Origin: an uncultured bacterium | GTDB lineage: Bacteria; Patescibacteriota; Gracilibacteria; BD1-5; UBA2023 | NCBI GenBank assembly: GCA_903908595.1 | Contig: CAIVSN010000158.1 | Location: 1-46,893 of the forward strand | Length of the DNA stretch: 46,893 bases | Direction of reading: 5' to 3' | Part shown: piece by piece, positions 1 through 9,949 of the stretch | Position numbering within the stretch: position 1 is the stretch's first letter | How the letters are laid out: each line of letters begins with the position of its first letter | Notes under the pieces: model-generated | The model's input: only the letters and a program-made list of their open reading frames with translations | The model's database searches: none | What the model was told of the DNA's origin: nothing | Translations under genes and position numbers: made by a program

Positions 1-84
1 TATCCGCCGGGACCGCTCGTTCAGGAGCGGATCCAGGATCTCGTACTTCTTTCGAACGAGCGATTCCATTGATTGTTTATCCAT
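1..84 (-). CDS. Transposase N-terminus, ISAzo13-like (cut by window edge)
   Basis: The first 28 codons of a minus-strand gene start at an ATG at 82-84 and run off the left edge. The peptide opens MDKQSMESLVRKKYEILDPL and continues LNERSRRI. This resembles the start of ISAzo13-family transposases, where a helix of the form 'RxKYExLxPLLNERxRR' precedes the helix-turn-helix part. Only the N-terminal segment is visible, so catalytic residues and the far inverted repeat cannot be checked. The family assignment is from memory of this N-terminal pattern and is tentative. Confidence 0.5.
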   Translation of the reverse strand, partial: MDKQSMESLVRKKYEILDPLLNERSRRI

Positions 85-298
85 GCGGACATGGTATCCA
101 TAATCATAAATATCACAAATTATTTATTTACAAGCCCTTAGAGACTAACGAACCACCGTGAAAAAACTGCGAAAAGCGGCGAAGCGACGATGGCAAATAT
201 CGTCGCAAACCGACTCCCGCGTTTCGATTTCAAAACGAAAGCGGCATATGGAAAGCCTTTTCTATTGGAAACTTTGAAAAAATTCATAGAGTATCGGC

Positions 299-682
299 AT
301 GTATTTAATGATAATCTACGCCATTCCCGTCAGCTTACTCCTGGTTATCATCGCGTACAGCCTGTTTTGATACCATCCGAGAAAGCTTTGACCGTCAAAA
401 AAAACATATTACCGGTGAGTCCTGAGCAACGCGGCAAACAAAGACCCCCACTCCGCGATCGTCAGCTGCGACACGGTTTTGGAGCTCATACTGAAAGACC
501 TGTGAAACCGAGGAACGGTAGCGGAAATGCTCCAGAAGCGGAAGAATTACAAGAACGTCGAGTATTTCTGGAAGTACCACAAGCTCCGGAACAAAATCGT
601 CCACGAAATGCATCCTCCAAGGGTTACTCCTGCGGAAGTGGCGGAATTCAAGAAGAGGATCGAGGAAGAGTTTCTGAATTAG
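299..682 (+). CDS. Small membrane-anchored HEPN-like protein
   Basis: The ORF has 127 codons with UGA read as Gly four times and ends in TAG. Residues 1-24 form one hydrophobic segment, so the protein is probably anchored in the membrane with its C-terminal domain in the cytoplasm. The soluble part is helical: a 'VLELILKDLG' helix, then a segment ending in KLRNKIVHE. The R-N-K-I-V-H pattern recalls the RxxxxH motif of HEPN domains, but that is inference. Similar short proteins (one TM helix plus a KLRNxIVHE-like motif) recur, from memory, in candidate-phyla genomes. An in-frame TAG at 287-289 forces the start to 299, or to the second ATG at 308. Foldback element A1 lies just downstream, facing nth. 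Confidence 0.6.
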
Positions 683-687
683 CCTAG

Positions 688-853
688 TATACCCAATAGG
701 AATTGGTTTTCGGTATTTTACGGTTACAGATTCGGAATAGATTTTATTTGTCTTCTTCCGCGAGCTTATCGGGAATAAGTGACCGAAGAAAAAAATAAAA
801 GATGTCCGAATATGTGACTGGAAAAACCGGGAAACCGATTCCTATTGGGTATA
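688..853. repeat. Foldback element A, copy 1
   Basis: The 166-bp element has terminal inverted repeats TATACCCAATAGGAATTGG at 688-706 and its near-perfect complement at 835-853. The interior is also imperfectly self-complementary over its whole length, so the element can fold into one long hairpin. Near-identical copies occur at 2449-2614 and 8425-8590. No ORF is inside. It separates two convergent genes, and its right end supplies the last codons and the TAG stop of nth. Confidence 0.85.
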
Positions 854-1477
854 GAAATGGCACCGGGATCTGAGTTCGCAATCGGCACATTTCGGAGCCC
901 TTGCCGTACATTGGTACCTTCAGAAGAGCACGAACGGGTGGTGCATACCCTGTTTTTGTTCGGTCGTCAGTTTTCGTTCGATAGCCCGGTCGGTGAGTTC
1001 CGGGGTTTTGGTCCGGACGATCCCCAGCCGGTTGCATACGCGGTGGACGTGGGTATCCACGCCGACGAACGCACGTCCATACAAGACCGACAATACCACT
1101 TTCGCGGTCTTGATTCCGACGCCGGGAAGCGTTTGGATCAACGTGAGGTCGTTCGGTATGGTTCCGCCGAATTCGTCCGCGAGAATGCGGCCGCAGTTCC
1201 AAATGAACCTGGCCTTGTTTCGGAAATAGTTGATGCTCCTGACCGATTCGGTAACTTCTTCCAGGGAAATGGCCTTCATGTCGGCCGGAACGCGCACTCG
1301 ATCGAACAGCGCGGGAGTCGCCCGGTTCACGCCCACATCGGTCGCCTGTGCGGAGAGGATAACCGCGCACAGGAGCTGAAACGGGGTTTCGTAATCGAGT
1401 TCGATGATTTTCCCGCCATAGAGCCGTTCGACGACGCGGATGATTTCGGTGATTTCGGCAGGATTTTTCAGTTTCAT
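842..1477 (-). CDS. nth: Endonuclease III (DNA glycosylase/AP lyase)
   Basis: The enzyme removes oxidised pyrimidines and cleaves at the abasic site (base excision repair, cytoplasm). The 211-aa product has a helix-hairpin-helix LPGVGIKTAKVV with the catalytic Lys, followed by the catalytic Asp in VGVDTHVHRV. A UGA at 920-922 would end the protein after HHPFVLF. Read as Gly, the frame continues into a perfect C-x6-C-x2-C-x5-C iron-sulfur cluster motif, which is strong evidence for recoding. The final residues Y-T-Q and the TAG are encoded by the terminal repeat of element A1, so the insertion has replaced the original 3' end. It is divergent from the TatD gene with only 41 bp between starts. 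Confidence 0.95.
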
Positions 1478-1518
1478 GGGCTTTTGGATATACTCTACGC
1501 AAATTACTATTTTTTACC

Positions 1519-2406
1519 ATGATTTTCGATACCCATTCCCATTGCTATTTCGAGAAGCTCGCCATACGAACCGACGAAATCCACCGAAATATGCTCGAAT
1601 CGAACGTGACCCACTCGGTACAGATCGGATGCGATATCCCGAGTTCGCTCGCGGCCATATCGCTCGCGAGGAAATATGCCAATTGGTACGCGACCGTGGG
1701 GTACCACCCCATCGACGCCCAAAACCCCGATCTGGCCAAGGACCGGGCCGGCGGAAAGAAAATCCACGAAGGATCCATTCCCGACTGCGAACCGATGGGG
1801 AAGGTTAGGGAAAAATACCACGGAGAACAGGAAATATGACTCCGGATGCTGATCGACGAACACCGCGATATCGTCGTGGCCGTCGGCGAGACCGGACTTG
1901 ACCGGCACTATCTGAGCGAGGATTCGGCCCAACGGGCCAAGGAGATTTCCGAGCAGTACTACTGGTTCGAGCGGTTGGCACGGGTGGGCAAGGACTATTC
2001 CCTGCCGCTGGTCATCCATTCGCGGGACGCGAGACAAGAAACCATCGATGCCATTAAAAAATTCGAAATCAGAAGCGCGGTAATCCACTGCTTCAGCGAG
2101 AACTACGGATTCGCGAAGGAACTCATGGAATATTCCGACGGGATATTTTTTAGCTTCAGCGGAATCCTCACTTACCCGAACGCCCCGGAAATCCGCGATG
2201 CCGCGTCGAAGATCCCCCTGGACCGGATACTCGTGGAAACCGACGCGCCATTCCTCTCCCCGCAAGCCGTACGATGAAAGACGAACGAGCCGAGCCATAC
2301 GAAGTTCGTGCTGGAATGCCTGTGCGGATTGAGAGAAGAATCGGCGGTAATGGTGGAACGGACGGTTTTCGAGAACAGCCTGAGGTTTTATGGGCTCAAA
2401 GGATAA
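1519..2406 (+). CDS. tatD: TatD-family metal-dependent DNase
   Basis: The 295-aa TIM-barrel hydrolase probably acts as a 3'-5' DNA exonuclease or deoxyribonuclease. Metal-binding residues are visible in order: DTHSH near the N-terminus, the Glu in VAVGETGLD, the His in LVIHSRD, the His in VIHCFSE and the Asp in VETDAPFLSP. UGA codons at 1837 and 2275 read as Gly, and the second (SPQAVRGKTNEPSH) precedes the usual 'RGKxNEP' block of the family, so recoding restores it. The gene ends in TAA and is followed by foldback element A2, convergent with rel. It shares a 41-bp divergent promoter region with nth; a TATACT box lies at 1489-1494. Confidence 0.92.
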
Positions 2407-2448
2407 GCCTTGGGAATCCTCCCGAAAAACACGAACTCTTCGTTCATT

Positions 2449-2614
2449 TATACCCAAAAGGAATTGGTTTTCGGTATTTTACGGTTACAGATTCGGAACA
2501 GGTTTTATTTTTCTTCTTTCGGGACCTTATCGGCAATAAGTGACCGAAGAAAAAAATAAAAGATGTCCGGATATGTGACTGGAAAAACCGGGAAACCAAT
2601 TCCTTTTGGGTATA
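2449..2614. repeat. Foldback element A, copy 2
   Basis: This is a 166-bp copy of the element seen at 688-853, in the same orientation. Its ends carry a matched pair of changes (CCAAAAGG on the left, CCTTTTGG on the right), so base pairing between the ends is kept. It lies between the convergent ends of the TatD gene (2406) and rel (2664). Confidence 0.85.
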
Positions 2615-2663
2615 TCCTATTTTCAAGAAAATCAAGTGAAATAGAGATGGCTAGCCTCTTGAA

Positions 2664-4913
2664 TTACACCATCTCCGTCAACTGGGCTTCCTTGAATTCG
2701 GGGATCCCCAGTTTCATACGCTCGACCAAGCGTTCGTACAGGTAGTAATCTTCCTCGTCTACGGCCACCAGCAGATACAATCTGGCCAACTCGCCGTGTT
2801 CTCCTTCTACCTTCTGGGAAATTTCTTCGATATTGATGAGCATGAGATAGAAGATATCGGAAATCTTTCTCAGGACTCAGATTTTGTTTTCTACAAGGAC
2901 TTCCATCCTCATCTTGGTGTTTTGTACCGGAACATTGGACCAGTTCGAAGGGATAAGCCGATCGAGACTTCCCTTTTTGATGGAGCTGCAGCTCACCCGG
3001 TGGATCTTGATTCATAGGCGGGTAACGTACCCGACTACCCGGCTGCCCGGAACCGGATGACAGCATTCGGCAAAGCGGTAGGCGATATTTTTCTGTCATC
3101 CGATAATCAGATCTCAGAAGGAATGTTCCGCCTCGATTTTTTTGAACCCCGTTTCCACGGGTTCCGCCTTTTGCTGGATGGGGAGGAATTCCCTTTGGAG
3201 CTGGGGCGACATCGACTCCGCAATGGAACGGACCAGCGAACTCGGCTTTCTGGAAAGGTTGCCGATCTGAAGGAGGATTTCTTCTTTTCCCTTGGTGTCA
3301 AGCGTGCGATCGTCGACGTGCTTGAGCAGGGATAAGTCTTTGTCCAACCCCTTTCCGTAATGTTTCTCAAGATATTCGGAAAGCATCATCCTTCCCTTGA
3401 TGATGAGGATTTCCCGCTGCTCGCGGTTGATTTCCGAACGGATGACCTCCTTGGCCCGGGACGTCTTGACGAACGAAAGCCAAGTAACGGAAGGACGGCG
3501 ATTCTTGTCGGTGACGATTTCCACGCGGTCGCCGTTGTGGAGAATGGAATCCAAGGGACATACCTTGCCATTGATCTTTGCGATGGAAAGTCGGTTTCCC
3601 AACTGCGAATGAACCGCGTAAGCGAAGTCTATCGGCGTGGAATCACGCGGGAGATTGATAACGGCTCCCTTCGGGGTAAAAATAAAAATCCGGTCGTCGA
3701 AAACGTTCGTCTTCATTTCCCCCATGAAATCCCCGTCCTCGATTTTGTCGATGAGTCATTTGAGTTCCTGTACCCAAAAAATATCCCGGGAAATCGTGGA
3801 CGAACCGGTTTCCTTGTAGTCGAAATGCGCAGCGACTCCCATTTCCGCCTGGCGATGCATGGCCATCGTGCGAATCTGGATTTCCGTCGGAAGCCTGCGG
3901 AACTCGGGGAGCAACCCGAGAACGGTGGTATGCAAAGACTGGTACCCGTTCGGCTTGGGAAGCGCGATATAGTCCTTGAAGCGCTTCGGGCTCGGCATGT
4001 ATTGGTTGTGGACCATGCCCAGGAGCTCATAGCAATTGGCAATGTTCTCCGTGATGATCCGGAGCGCGAACAGGTCGTAAATCTCGCTGACGAATTCGTA
4101 TCCCTTGCGGGTCATTTTCTTGTAAATGCTGTAGGGAGACTTGATACGCGAAGAAATTTCGTAAATCTTGATTCCGTCGGGACAAATGCTCGACAGGAGT
4201 TCCGTGGCCCGAGTGAGAAACAGGTCCTGTTCCGTTTTCATCTCGGCCAATTCATCGGTAATCCGCCTGAAATCTTCGGGATACAGGATGCGGAAGCACT
4301 CGGTTTCGAGAATTTCCTTGAAGTCGAAAATACCGAGCCGATCGGCAATCGGAACGTAGATATTCAGCGTTTCCAAAGCGATCCGGTGGCGCTTCTCCGG
4401 TTCCGGATGGAATTCCAGGGTCCTCATGTTGTGGATCCGGTCGGCGAATTTGACGAGAATGAGGCGCAAATCCTCGCTCATGGCAATGAACATCTTGCGC
4501 ATGCTTCCGATATTTCGGTCTTCGCCGCGGTACCGGACCTTGGAGAGTTTTTCCATCCCGGAAACGATGTGGGCGACCGATGGGCCGAATTCCGTTTCGA
4601 TTTCCGCTACGGTAACCGGCGTATCCTCGGGTACGTCATGGAGGAAACAGCTCTGGATCGTCACCAGATCCGGTTTGAGGATGGTGATGATGTGGGCCGT
4701 CTCCGTCGGGTGGATGATGTACGGGTCGCCGGACTTGCGGTACTGGCCTTCGTGCGCCTTTCGGGCGAAATGGTAGGCTTTGTATATTTCTTCTTGTACG
4801 ACCTCTCGGGAAATTCCGGTCATGTATCCCGTAACCGTATCGATAATCTCTTCGACGATGATATCGACTTTGGTATAGTCCACGGGGACGGCAACGGGGA
4901 TTTCGGAATTCAT
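2664..4913 (-). CDS. rel: Bifunctional (p)ppGpp synthetase/hydrolase, Rel/SpoT type
   Basis: The 749-aa long-form RSH protein makes and degrades (p)ppGpp. Domain order is complete. The HD hydrolase domain (about 45-190) has FLHDVPEDT and KFADRIHNMRTL. The synthetase domain (about 235-370) has RIKSPYSIYKKM, YDLFALRI, KDYIALPKPNGYQSLHT and EIQIRTMAMH. A TGS domain (about 405-465), a zinc-finger/conserved-Cys part (AECCHPVPG near 610) and a C-terminal ACT domain (about 670-749) follow. Five UGA codons read as Gly. Because both HD and synthetase residues are intact, it should be bifunctional. The ATG immediately follows the TAA of pheT (TAAATG), so the two are likely cotranscribed and translationally coupled. 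Confidence 0.95.
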
Positions 4914-7469
4914 TTATCGGCGGAGGTGAATGGATTTTTGTTCCAGGCTTTCGATGATGGCGTTCTGCAACGATTGGATTTCTTCGTCGCTTATCATCTT
5001 GGTGGCATCCTCGACGACGAACGAGAAGGTCACCGACTTCTTGTCCCGGCCTATTCTATCATGTTCGTACACGTCCGCAACCGAAAGATTCCGGATACGG
5101 GGATCGACGGCGGCGATCAGCTTCGCGACTTCGCCGGTACTCGCCGTCCGGTCGAGCAGAAAATTCAACTCCCGGGAGATGCCCGGGGATTTGCCCGGTT
5201 CGACGTATTTGAAATCCTGGGGAACGGAAGCGAGCAGCGAAACGATGTCGGCCTCGAAATACCAGGTCGTCTCGGGGAGCTCGAAACTTCGCAAAACCTT
5301 CGGGTGGAGGGAACCGAAACTCGCGACCGCGTTGACCGCGTTCGAATAGGTTCCCGAAATGTTCGGGTGGAGAAACGGGAGGCCGGAACCCTGCGAGACG
5401 TCGAGAGACGCTCAAAGCCGGCCAAAGAGCCCGTCCAACAGCATTCGGATTTCCGTTGCGCTGCCGTGGGATACCACTCCGGCGATTTTTTTGGATTCCG
5501 TCATGGCCCCTTCGGACTTCCGGTACGTCTTCGCAATCTCGAAGAACTTGACGGATGCCCGTCGTTTGAGATTCTCATGGACATTCGCGAACAACAGCGG
5601 TGCCATGGAACGGCGCATCGTCGTGAAATCCGGGTTGACGGGGTTCTGGATCACGATGGCATCCTGGGTATCCGTAATTCACGCCGCAGCGTCCTTCTCG
5701 GCATTGCCGAAAGAATAGTTGTACGCCTCGAAAAATCCGGAATCGCTGAAATAATTCTGGATCTCGTTGCGGAACATTCCCCAATCGTTTCTCCGGGCGA
5801 TGGCGAATGCTCCGGGCACGGGAGATTCGGAAATCGAGTCGTACCCGTGGATCCGGGCGACTTCTTCGACGATGTCATCGATACTCCCCATGTCGTTCGT
5901 GGCACGGTGGGAAGGCACGACGACTTCGTAGATCGTTTCGATGGCCTGATTTCGCTCCCGGTGCCCCAGCGAAACATTCGAGGGGTACAGGGTGGCAAAA
6001 TTCCCCCGGCACATCGCGGGAGCGAATTCGAGATCGGAAAGGGTTTTCATGACTTCCGACACGTCGATGGAATCGCCGATTCGGCTCTCGATATACGCAT
6101 GGGTGATTGCCAGCGTTATCGAATTCACCCGGGATTCGTTGACGTACTCGGAACTCCCGGTGACGGTGCCCCCGACCCTGGCGAACTCCAAAAACTGGAC
6201 CGCCCGGCGGAGCGCGACGGCGGAAAACGTCGGATCGAGCGACTTCTCGAAACGTGCGGAAGCCTCGGAACGGAGCCCGAGCCGTTGGGTCGTACGCCGG
6301 ATGGACTCCGGGTCGAACACCGCGGATTCGATGCAGATATTCCTGGTGGCCGCGGAGATACCCGTGTCCAGGCCGCCCATGACTCACGCAATGGCAAGGA
6401 GCTTTTCCGTGTCGGCAATCACGATGTCTTCGGGGGTGAGGACGTAGGTTTTGCCGTCGAGCGCGACGATGCTTTCGCCGGCTATGGCCTGGCGGACGAT
6501 AACGTGTCCGGCGATGGTATCCGCATCGAACGCGTGCATCGGCTGTCCGAGCTCCGTCATGAGGTAGTTGGTCATGTCGATGACGGCATCGTGGGTCGAA
6601 TGTCCGGAACGTTCCAACAGGATTTGGATTCCGAGCGGCGAAACGCGGTTGGAAATGCCCTCGAATTTCGCGAGGCTATACGACAAGATCCGGTCCGTCA
6701 GGATTTCTACCTGGATACGCGGAGCGTCCGCGATGCTCGTGACGGCGGAAGTGTCGAGTCGCTTCCGTTCGGCCCCGAATACCGTGGCGAACTCCCGGGA
6801 ATGCCCGTAAATGCCGAAAAGATCGGGACGGTTGGCAATGGAATCGTTGTCGATTTCGAATACGCAATCGATCAGGGGAATTCCGGTCGACTCGCCGGAA
6901 GCTCAGAGGACGGGGACGGTCAGGTCGAAAAACGGCTTCCCCACGACGGAATCGAGGTATCCAACGGCATAGTCCAGATTCAGGTCCATGATGCCGCCGG
7001 AACTCGAATTCGAAAGGCCGATTTCGTCGGCCCCGCACATCATTCCCCGGCTGGTCATCCCGGCCATTTTTCGTTCCCCGATGATGAAATCCGGGGCCAG
7101 TTGGCAGCCGACCACGGCGACGGGCGTATACATTCCGGGATAGACGTTGGGGGCTCCGGTGAGGATTTGCTCCGTATCGACCATGCTATCGTCCGGCTTG
7201 CAATGGTAATAGCCATGGAGCCCGGCACGAAAGATACGCTCCCCTCCCCCGACATCGACCTGGCATATCCACAGTTTGGACGATTCGGGATGCCGCTCCG
7301 CCGTGAGGACTTTTCCGACCACAACGCCATCGAACCGCTTGGATTGCCCTATGCCTTCGATTGATGCCGTATGAATGGAATATTGATGGGCCATCTCTCG
7401 GGAATCATATTGGGTACGGACTCCGGACAAGTCAACGAACAATCCGAGCCAGTTGAGGGAAATTTTCAT
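4914..7469 (-). CDS. pheT: Phenylalanine-tRNA ligase, beta subunit
   Basis: The 851-aa beta chain of the alpha2-beta2 enzyme. It starts MKISLNWLGLFVD, carries an OB-type tRNA-binding domain (about 40-160), then the B3/B4 editing and B5 domains, with a canonical AIAGVMGGLDTGIS block whose first glycine is UGA at 6384-6386. The C-terminal ferredoxin-fold anticodon-binding domain ends at residue 851 with QKSIHLRR. Four UGA codons (6903, 6384, 5679, 5412) are read as Gly; under the standard code the gene would break into five pieces. pheS is not in the window. It abuts rel downstream. A very long plus-strand ORF lies antisense to it and is a composition artefact. Confidence 0.95.
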
Positions 7470-7548
7470 AAGTTCTGTATTTATCGAATTGGCCCAAGTA
7501 TAACGAAAAAGACTTTGAGAGCAAAATTTGGAATTGGGGAAAATCGGA

Positions 7549-7554
7549 TATACT
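7549..7554 (+). promoter_or_regulatory. Probable -10 box of pilin gene, leaderless arrangement
   Basis: TATACT lies 6 bases before the ATG at 7561, so a transcript would begin at or next to the start codon. No Shine-Dalgarno sequence fits in that space. The -35 region is not obvious. Confidence 0.4.
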
Positions 7555-7560
7555 GCGGTC

Positions 7561-7911
7561 ATGCTACGAAAAATCAAACATTTTCTCCTTATTTTAGGAC
7601 TGCCGCTGCTCTTGCCGAATTCGGCTTTTGCCGCCTCGAACTGGCTCGGAATCAACGACGATGACCTGAGAAACGGAAACCTCGGCTTCGAATCCATACC
7701 GGGAATCATCCTCAACGTGACCAACTTCATCCTTGGGCTCGTGGGAACCGTCGCCACGATCATGATCATTTATGGAGCCGTCCGAATCGGCTACGGAGCG
7801 GTAGCGGACGACAAGGAAGCCGGGAAAAAAATCGTCACGGCGGGCATCGTCGGATTCGTGATTTCCGTATCCGGATGGTTCATTATCAATTTCATAATCG
7901 ACAATTTCTAA
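7561..7911 (+). CDS. VirB2/TrbC-like pilin or small channel protein
   Basis: The 116-aa protein has a signal peptide (MLRKIKHFLLILGLPLLLPN ending at SAFA-A) and two hydrophobic helices (about 45-72 and 87-112) joined by a short charged loop AVADDKEAGKK. This is the layout of the VirB2/TrbC major pilin and of the small two-helix secreted proteins common in candidate-phyla genomes. It has no Cys and no cyclisation motif that I can recognise. An upstream in-frame ATG at 7528 exists, but the signal peptide favours 7561. The next gene starts one base after its TAA, so they form a pair. Confidence 0.65.
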   Translation: MLRKIKHFLLILGLPLLLPNSAFAASNWLGINDDDLRNGNLGFESIPGIILNVTNFILGLVGTVATIMIIYGAVRIGYGAVADDKEAGKKIVTAGIVGFVISVSGWFIINFIIDNF

Positions 7912-7912
7912 T

Positions 7913-8377
7913 ATGTACGAATGGACTATCCCAGGGAGGAAGACGCACTCCGCGAGCTGGTACATGGTAGCGGGCATTTCTATGCTTTCGCTCGCCATTT
8001 GGTGAGCCATAAGCCAAATCTACGCGCTTACCGTGGTCGTATTCATCATGGTCGGCGTGTACGTGCTTCTCGAAAACAACGCTCCGGAAAGCTCAAAGGC
8101 CGTTATCAACCAGAACGGCATCGGGGTCGGGGAGGTATTTTATGACTATGGGCAGATATCCGGATTCGAAATCGTATTCGAGGAAAAAGAACCGAAATTC
8201 ATGCGGATTGCGCTCAAAAAGAACCATCTCCGAACCATTGACATTCCCGTATACATGCTCAAGGAAACGGGCGTGGAAATCGGCGATTTGCGTACCCTCA
8301 TGTTGCAGTACATTCCCGAATGAGAAGGAAGCGAGCTTACCGTGGTCGATAAGCTGATCGACAAATTGGGATTGTAG
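7913..8377 (+). CDS. Two-helix membrane protein with PH-like C-terminal domain
   Basis: The 154-aa protein has two TM helices (about 18-36 and 38-55) separated by a short turn containing a UGA-encoded Gly (LAIWGAISQ). A soluble beta-rich domain (about 65-135) follows, with the pattern GEVFYDYGQISGFEIVFEE then RIALKKNHLRTIDIPV. That is the form of a bacterial PH-like or DUF5673-type domain, an inference from pattern only. A second UGA (8321) lies near the C-terminus. It is cotranscribed with the pilin-like gene and ends before a strong hairpin terminator. Confidence 0.65.
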
Positions 8378-8397
8378 CCGCGGGGTACTCCAAGAAA

Positions 8398-8425
8398 AGC
8401 CCCCGTGGAAATCCACGGGGGCTTT
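8398..8425. terminator. Intrinsic terminator
   Basis: An 11-bp GC-rich stem AGCCCCCGTGG / CCACGGGGGCT with a 4-base loop follows the 7913-8377 gene. T-rich and A-rich flanks on the two sides could allow function on both strands. Element A3 starts immediately after it. Confidence 0.8.
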
Positions 8426-8590
8426 ATACCCAATAGGAATTGGTTTCCCGGTTTTTCCAGTCACATATTCGGACATCTTTCATTTTTTTCTCCGGTCACT
8501 TATTCCCGATAAGCTCCCGAAAGAAGAAAAATAAAACCTGTTCCGAATCCGTAACCGTAAAATACCGAAAACCAATTCCTATTGGGTATA
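8425..8590. repeat. Foldback element A, copy 3 (inverted)
   Basis: The same 166-bp element as at 688-853, in the opposite orientation, with terminal repeats TATACCCAATAGGAATTGG / complement. It sits between the terminator of the 7913 gene and the stop of azoR, again a convergent junction. Confidence 0.85.
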
Positions 8591-8602
8591 CTGATTCGGA
8601 AA

Positions 8603-9199
8603 CTATTTCAAATACTCGTCGATCTGTTTCTTGGCCACTTCGATGTGCGGCGCGATGACTTCGGCATTGTTTCCGGTTGCCCAGAATATTTTGACTTCCT
8701 TGGCTCCGATGAATTGGAAAAGCGCGGTAAGGTGACCCGTATAGAAGTCCCACGGATGACCGGCACCGGCAGGAATTCCCCCGCTCGTTCCGACGATGAC
8801 GACCCGGGTAATCTGCGATGCGAGACCAACGTATTTTCCTTCGTCCGACATTTTCCACGTCTGTCCGACCCGGATGACCTGGTCGAACCACGCCTTCACC
8901 GAAGCGGGCATCCCGAGGTTCCACATCGGAGCGGAAAGCACGACGGTATCCGCCGCGAGAATCTCGGCAACGACCGCGTCCTGATAATCGACCGCGTCCT
9001 TATCCGCCCCCTTGAGGGTCCCATACGGAGCGAAGCCGTACATGTGGGATATCTGGTTATCGGTGACGAATGGCACGGATTTGGAAACGTCCCTGGAGGT
9101 AACCTTGCCGGGTAGCTTGGAAAGGACGTGGTCCGCGAGGACCTGGGAATGCGATCGTTCCGCGCGGGGTGAAGCGTGGACGTAGAGAATGTTCGGCAT
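8603..9199 (-). CDS. azoR: FMN-dependent NADH-azoreductase / quinone reductase
   Basis: The 198-aa flavodoxin-fold enzyme uses NAD(P)H and FMN to reduce quinones or azo compounds by two electrons. The N-terminal phosphate-binding loop (YVHASPRAERSHS) and the SAPMWNLGMPASVKAWFDQV block bind FMN and are typical of AzoR. VVIVGTSGGIPAG is the second flavin loop. The length matches the family (about 200 aa). No UGA occurs inside. Upstream lies foldback element C1, which separates it from the DUF805 gene on the same strand. Confidence 0.92.
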   Translation of the reverse strand: MPNILYVHASPRAERSHSQVLADHVLSKLPGKVTSRDVSKSVPFVTDNQISHMYGFAPYGTLKGADKDAVDYQDAVVAEILAADTVVLSAPMWNLGMPASVKAWFDQVIRVGQTWKMSDEGKYVGLASQITRVVIVGTSGGIPAGAGHPWDFYTGHLTALFQFIGAKEVKIFWATGNNAEVIAPHIEVAKKQIDEYLK

Positions 9200-9326
9200 G
9201 GTTTTTGGAGTTAATGATTACGACATGACAGAATATCGAGTTTTTTTTCTAAATCAAGGAAAAAACAAATACCGAATCGGGTTCGGCAGGTATGTTTTCT
9301 ACAAATGTCGCAAAACGAAGACTCGG

Positions 9327-9446
9327 GGACTCCTGAAAAACGATGAAATCCGAAGTCAATTTCGAGCACCGAAGTGAGGCGTACTGGCAAGTACGTCGAA
9401 CGAGGAGCGGAGAAATTGACAAGGAGTTCGCGTTTTGCAGGAGTCC
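9327..9446. repeat. Foldback element C, copy 1
   Basis: A 120-bp hairpin. Outer arms are GGACTCCTG (9327-9335) and CAGGAGTCC (9438-9446), continued by AAAAACG / CGTTTT. An inner stem GTCAATTT / AAATTGAC and an apical stem CGTACT / AGTACG follow. The large internal loop has the sequence block shared with copies at 33971-34050 and 34078-34203. The outer arm starts at the stop codon of the DUF805 gene and is not shared with other copies. Confidence 0.75.
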
Positions 9447-9883
9447 TACAGGTCATTTATGGATATCTCGTCCTTGCGGGGAGCCTGAGCGGAAACGGGC
9501 TCGTACGTGCCGATGCTGATTTCCTTTGGATTCGGGCCGTACTCGTTGGAACCCGGGTCGCTGTCGGTAACCATAAGTACCAAAAGCCATATTCAACCTA
9601 TGAGCGGCACAAATGATATCAATAGCATCCACCCGCTTTTGCCAACGTCATGGAGCCGACGTATCGCAACGGCAAGCGAAGGAATAAAAATAATCAGCGC
9701 ATAAATGCCGAATAAGGTCGTAGTAATTCCCATATTCTTCCCACTATACGCACCAAAGGCCAAAACGATCTGAAGCACTACCTGTAAGAGAAAATTGAAC
9801 AACACGAAATACCAATATTCCGACCGGGTCGATCGACCGCTGAATTCGGCGTATTTGTTGAACGCCATGACAAAGTATGACAT
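9446..9883 (-). CDS. DUF805 membrane protein
   Basis: The 145-aa inner-membrane protein belongs to the DUF805 (YhaH-like) family. It has the family's N-terminal FNKYAEFSGRSTRSEYWYF motif, hydrophobic helices, and the conserved AIRRLHDVGKSGWMLL block. A UGA at 9593-9595 is read as Gly, giving VPLIGGIWLLVLMVTDSDPG and then NEYGPNPKE, the expected C-terminal signature. With UGA as stop the family's last helix and signature would be lost. The function of DUF805 is not established. The tail (about 25 aa) is hydrophilic. The TAG stop touches element C1. Confidence 0.9.
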
Positions 9884-9949
9884 GTAAGAAAGGATAAAAA
9901 GAAATACTTGCCGAGCATTGTACGAAAATTCCGAAAAATAAAAACAAAA

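Noticed and set aside
3360-7364. A 1334-codon plus-strand ORF antisense to pheT and rel
   Set aside because: It mirrors two confirmed genes, matches no family, and reflects codon composition. The minus-strand frames have conserved catalytic motifs.
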